From the NCBI RefSeq assembly GCF_016888125.1, contig NZ_JACSWA010000517.1, forward strand, positions 1-55,767: 55,767 nt of DNA. Reading direction: 5' to 3'. Source of the stretch: Spirulina sp. CCY15215 (GTDB lineage Bacteria; Cyanobacteriota; Cyanobacteriia; Cyanobacteriales; Spirulinaceae). Below, one piece after another: positions 52,707-55,767 of this stretch (position 1 is its first letter; the number at the start of each line of letters is the position of its first letter). Position numbers and translations under genes: made by a program. The notes beneath the pieces were generated by a model, which had not been told where the DNA came from, did not search any database, and saw only the letters and a list, made by a program, of their open reading frames with translations.

Positions 52707-53774
52707 CTAAGTTTGGTCGGGTAAAAGGGAGCGCGATCGAAACAGGGGAAAGATAATTTTATAGGCTCGACCAATAATATTCTCTGCGGGAAGAACACCC
52801 CAAACATGAGAATCAAAACTATCATTGCGATTATCCCCCAGCACCCAATAGGAATTTGAGGGAATCTGTTGAGGAGGAAGTTCGTAGTTGGGGGAGGCTG
52901 CTAGGTAATTTTCTTGTAGGGGCTGCTCGTTAACGTATACTAATCCTCCGCTAATTTGCACTGTTTGTCCAGCAGAGGCGATCGCACGCTTGACGTAAAA
53001 AGTTTCTTTGTTGGTGCTATTTTGGGGATCGAGAGTGCGGGCATTTTCTGGGGCTGTAAACACGATTAACTCTCCGGGTTGAGGTTGATAATGGGACAAT
53101 TTTTCTACTAAAATGCGATCGCCAATTTGTAGGGTAGGCTGCATGGAGGAACTGGGAACAACAAACATTTCAATATAATTAACTAACCCAAGGGGAATGT
53201 AACGGGTTAAAATTCCCCAACTCAAAACCGCGATCGCCATAACAAGAACAAGAGATCGCCCTCGGGAGTTGCGATCTTTGCGGGGAAAAGCAATATAAGC
53301 ATGATACGCTGCTAAAGCGGCGATCGAGCAAGTTAAAAGCGAGAAAGCGGGAACAAAGTCATCAGCAAAAGAAAAAATTATGGTCAACCCTAAGAAGAGT
53401 CCGCCCAAGGTTACTTTTTGGAGATAGAATTGTCCTAAACCTGGAAGAATGCGGGATAAAAAAACAGCAAACCAAGGATTTTTATGGGTTCTCGGTATTT
53501 TTTCGGCTTGAGGATTATTGGCTTGGGGATCGAGACAGTGGAAGGCATCAAAGAGATTAGCAATGTATAGTGCTGTCGCAAGAAGTAAGCTGGTTAAAGC
53601 GATCGCCAGACTCCCTCGGGCTGTAAAAATTAATCGCAGTCCCACCAGAATTAAACTTGCGTGGGTTATCAGAAAAGCCCATCCTTTGAAAGTTTTTCCC
53701 GCATATATTTGTCCGATCCCTGGAAAAAACAGGGACAAATTAACAGCCAGCCAGGGATCGCGATCGTTTAACAA
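52707..53774 (-). CDS. lepB: Signal peptidase I with a duplicated multi-helix membrane N-terminus
   Basis: The protein has 355 residues from a TTG at 53774 with GAGGA eight bases upstream. The C-terminal half is signal peptidase I: nucleophile S210 (VPSSSMQPTLQIGDRILVEK), general base K262 (YVKRAIASAGQTV) and the box YWVLGDNRNDSFDSHVWG. The N-terminal half is unusual. Two related segments, PWLAVNLSLFFPGIGQIYAG and PWFAVFLSRILPGLGQFYLQ, resemble TM2-type membrane pairs, giving about six helices before the peptidase anchor. It looks like a TM2-protein duplication fused to LepB. It follows pepP by 14 bases and is probably co-transcribed with it. Confidence 0.93.
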   Translation of the reverse strand: MLNDRDPWLAVNLSLFFPGIGQIYAGKTFKGWAFLITHASLILVGLRLIFTARGSLAIALTSLLLATALYIANLFDAFHCLDPQANNPQAEKIPRTHKNPWFAVFLSRILPGLGQFYLQKVTLGGLFLGLTIIFSFADDFVPAFSLLTCSIAALAAYHAYIAFPRKDRNSRGRSLVLVMAIAVLSWGILTRYIPLGLVNYIEMFVVPSSSMQPTLQIGDRILVEKLSHYQPQPGELIVFTAPENARTLDPQNSTNKETFYVKRAIASAGQTVQISGGLVYVNEQPLQENYLAASPNYELPPQQIPSNSYWVLGDNRNDSFDSHVWGVLPAENIIGRAYKIIFPLFRSRSLLPDQT

Positions 53775-53788
53775 TTACTGATTCCTCG

Positions 53789-55171
53789 TTACCAATTCCT
53801 CATTACCAATTCTTCTATATTTTCGGCGCATTTGGGTAATTTTTCTGTTAATACTTCAGATCCTGATTCTGTCACCAATACATCATCTTCAATGCGAATA
53901 CCGCGTACATCCGCAAATTGTTCTAAACGTTCCCAATTTACTGCATCTTTATATTTAGCACGCATTTCTGGATTTTGCAGTAGGGCGGGAACTTGATAGA
54001 ATCCAGGTTCGATGGTGACAAGCATTCCCGATCGCAGGGGACGATCTAAACGCAAATATCCTAACCCAAAGCGATCGCTTCGTTGTCTTCCTTCGGCATA
54101 TCCAGCTAAATCCCCCAAATCTTCCATATCGTGTACGTCTAAGCCTAACAAATGACCGATACCGTGGGGGAAAAAGAGGGCATGGGCATCGCGATCGACT
54201 AATTCGGCAGGGTTTCCGCGTAAAATGCCTAAATCCACTAATCCTTCTGTAATTGTTAATGCGGCTAACAGGTGAATATCGCGATATTCTACTCCTGGTG
54301 CAAGGCGATCGATGCAGCGATCTTGTGCTGCTAAGACTAGATTATAAATTTCTCGTTGTGTCGGCGAAAACTTCCCTGTGACGGGAAAGGTGCGGGTAAT
54401 GTCGGAAGCCCAGCCCAAAGAGGTTTCTGCCCCCACATCGGCTAAAATTAAATCTCCTGGTTGTAGGGGATTGTGATAGTGTTCGTTATGCAGGACTTCT
54501 CCCTGTATAGTAACGATGCTGTTGTAGGAACAGGTCATATTTTGAGCAATAATAACCCCTTCCATTGCTCCTCGTACCTCTGCTTCTGTTTTTGCCTTCC
54601 TCGCTGTTGTCATGCCTGTTTTATGAGCCTCTACTGCAACATTGGCTGCTTTTTGTAGTTCTGATAAGGCGCTGCGATCGTGGGTTAATCTTAAGGAAAT
54701 AATGGCTTTAATCAGTGCTAAATCTTGCCCTTGACTATGTTGAGGAAGTGGAAGGGGACGATTTAAAATATTAATTTGCTGTTGATAAGTGATGGGATCG
54801 GGTAGGGCGATCGTTGCGGCATCTTGAGGGCGATCGCACAATTCTGTCAAAGGATAAGCAGCATCTGCGCCAATTTGAGCGGCAATTTCGTCGCGATCGC
54901 CTTGCTGTCCGTGCCAAAGGGTGCTTTCCGGTGCAGGATTATCCCAATAGAGTGTTAATTTTCCCTCCTGCAAGCGAATGGCTGCATTTTCTAAGGGTAA
55001 TCCGGCAAAATAAAGGAAGTGACTACTGGCACGAAAGGGAAACTTATTGGCGGGAAAATTACGCGATCGCGCACATCCCGACCAAAGAATAGCGGGAAAT
55101 TCAATCTGTTGCTTGAGATTTTGGCGGCGTTGGTGCAGAGTAGAAGCAAAGTCGCGATCGAGCATTACCAT
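53789..55171 (-). CDS. pepP: Xaa-Pro aminopeptidase (aminopeptidase P)
   Basis: The protein has 460 residues (ATG at 55171; an ATG six bases later is equally possible). The creatinase-like N-terminal domain is followed by the pita-bread metalloprotease fold. The two-metal ligands are two Asp in LADVGAETSLGWASDITRTF, His in FFPHGIGHLLGLDVHD, Glu in VTIEPGFY and Glu in RGIRIEDDVLVT. The enzyme removes the N-terminal residue before proline. RQRSDRFGLGYLRLDRPLRS is a family feature. The gene is upstream of lepB with a short spacer, so peptide trimming and signal-peptide cleavage share a transcript. Confidence 0.95.
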   Translation of the reverse strand: MVMLDRDFASTLHQRRQNLKQQIEFPAILWSGCARSRNFPANKFPFRASSHFLYFAGLPLENAAIRLQEGKLTLYWDNPAPESTLWHGQQGDRDEIAAQIGADAAYPLTELCDRPQDAATIALPDPITYQQQINILNRPLPLPQHSQGQDLALIKAIISLRLTHDRSALSELQKAANVAVEAHKTGMTTARKAKTEAEVRGAMEGVIIAQNMTCSYNSIVTIQGEVLHNEHYHNPLQPGDLILADVGAETSLGWASDITRTFPVTGKFSPTQREIYNLVLAAQDRCIDRLAPGVEYRDIHLLAALTITEGLVDLGILRGNPAELVDRDAHALFFPHGIGHLLGLDVHDMEDLGDLAGYAEGRQRSDRFGLGYLRLDRPLRSGMLVTIEPGFYQVPALLQNPEMRAKYKDAVNWERLEQFADVRGIRIEDDVLVTESGSEVLTEKLPKCAENIEELVMRNW

Positions 55172-55275
55172 GTCTGGAAAAATATTGTTGGCAAAACTGA
55201 ACTAGAAAATACAAACAGGTGCGATCGCCTTCAATGCTTCGCACCTGAATGGATGAAGAATGAAAAACCAACCAA

Positions 55276-55572
55276 TTAGATCGCCAAACTGAGTAAAAGT
55301 TGTCCAATAATTCCCACCAGAATCGGTCCAACCCAACTCAAAACAATAAGTGCCAGCATCGGGGAAAAATCCATGCCTCCTAAAGCGGGAACAAATGAAC
55401 GAAAAATATTGAGATAGGGGTCGGTGATGGGGCTAAGAAATCCCATGACTTGTTGCGCCCATTCTGCGTTTTGAAACCAAGTTAGCAAAACGCGAATGAG
55501 AAGCAACATTGAATAAATATTAATAAAGTTATACAAACTGGCAACCAAGAGATTGATAATATCTGGACTCAT
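55276..55572 (-). CDS. YggT-family membrane protein
   Basis: The protein has 98 residues from the ATG at 55572 (MSPDIINLLVASLYNFINIY), which has AAGGA upstream. Upstream in-frame residues are not family-like. Two hydrophobic blocks (SLYNFINIYSMLLLIRVLL and MLALIVLSWVGPILVGIIGQ) flank the signature SPITDPYLNIFRSFVPALGG. YggT proteins (Ycf19 in plastids) are linked to thylakoid organisation, cytochrome b6 assembly (CCB3) and, in other bacteria, cell division and osmotic stress. It is upstream of pepP with a 104-base gap. Confidence 0.92.
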   Translation of the reverse strand: MSPDIINLLVASLYNFINIYSMLLLIRVLLTWFQNAEWAQQVMGFLSPITDPYLNIFRSFVPALGGMDFSPMLALIVLSWVGPILVGIIGQLLLSLAI

Positions 55573-55684
55573 GTTGTTAATTTCCTTAAATTGATTGTTT
55601 TCTCTATTGTACAAGCTCCCGTTTCGAGATACAGCGAAGAATAACAAGTTGCACGATTATTCTATTCGCGATCGCCATCAAAGA

Positions 55685-55767
55685 TGTGGCAAGGGGACTC
55701 CCGTTAGACCCGATAGGGTTAGCGGGAGAGGAATTGCCACAAACAAGGGAGTCTGAGCAAAGCGAAT
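55685..55767 (+). ncRNA. Candidate structured RNA, possibly the 5' part of an IscB-associated (HEARO/omega) RNA
   Basis: The last 83 bases show dense complementarity. An outer stem pairs TGTGGCAA (55685-55692) with 55734-55741. An inner stem pairs CTCCCG (55698-55703) with CGGGAG (55723-55728), capped by ACCC-GATA-GGGT. GACTCCC (55696-55702) can alternatively pair with GGGAGTC (55747-55753), which would break the inner stem. So a pseudoknot or a two-state RNA is likely. The overall pattern reminds me of the HEARO/omega RNA that precedes IscB nuclease genes, but this is from memory. The feature continues beyond the window and no nuclease gene can be seen. Confidence 0.35.

Overview
This window is a piece of a cyanobacterial chromosome. 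The palindrome GCGATCGC (HIP1) occurs very often, inside and between genes. The gene content is also cyanobacterial: a heme oxygenase for phycobilin synthesis, two cyAbrB regulators, P-II with a Ser49/Tyr51 T-loop, ClpS, a long cyanobacterial-type SdhB, CHAT and CHASE2 proteins, and a WD40-fused serine/threonine kinase. I cannot name the species from the sequence alone. No rRNA, tRNA or CRISPR array is visible.

Layout. 1-10 kb: a coiled-coil repeat gene cut by the left edge, a kinase-WD40 protein, glnB, a four-carbon acid sugar kinase family gene, sdhB, a cyAbrB gene, a CPBP (CAAX) protease, then a probable minus-strand operon DUF2993-cobO-sppA. 10-19 kb: an rRNA pseudouridine synthase and a RodZ-like protein, a CHAT-TPR membrane protein, a selfish or defence block (higBA toxin-antitoxin plus an apparently solitary m5C methyltransferase) and a two-domain glycosyltransferase. 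18.7-28 kb: two tandem MscS channels, clpS with a second CPBP protease, and the convergent pair gcvP/glyA for glycine and one-carbon metabolism. 28-34.4 kb: a small Cys-rich protein, a membrane protein, a cNMP-domain histidine kinase, a frameshifted CHASE2 remnant, an outer-membrane-type barrel, a secreted CHAT protein and heme oxygenase. 34.6-41.4 kb: a thioredoxin-TPR protein, then three tandem PhnD-like lipoproteins followed by a transmembrane histidine kinase, with no ABC permease or ATPase, and a creatininase-family hydrolase. 41.4-48.4 kb: HtrA/Deg protease, a beta-CASP-like metallohydrolase with a Cys tail, a 40-residue membrane protein, a Na+/H+ antiporter with an RCK domain and a GT-C-like membrane protein. 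48.4-51.2 kb: an accessory scar of two IS4-type remnants in direct orientation, a manC fragment, a GNAT gene and an internally deleted DUF2254 gene. 51.2-55.8 kb: a second cyAbrB, an Rrf2 regulator, a signal peptidase with an unusual membrane N-terminus, aminopeptidase P, a YggT protein and, at the right edge, a strongly structured candidate RNA.

The most interesting item is the triplicated PhnD-like lipoprotein plus sensor kinase locus (35.6-40.5 kb). A near-identical 24-base element lies upstream of both the lipoprotein operon and the kinase. This suggests a multi-ligand binding-protein/kinase sensing system rather than a transporter. Second is the structured RNA at 55,685-55,767. It has mutually exclusive pairings, and I suspect it is the 5' part of an IscB-associated (HEARO/omega) RNA whose nuclease gene would lie beyond the window.
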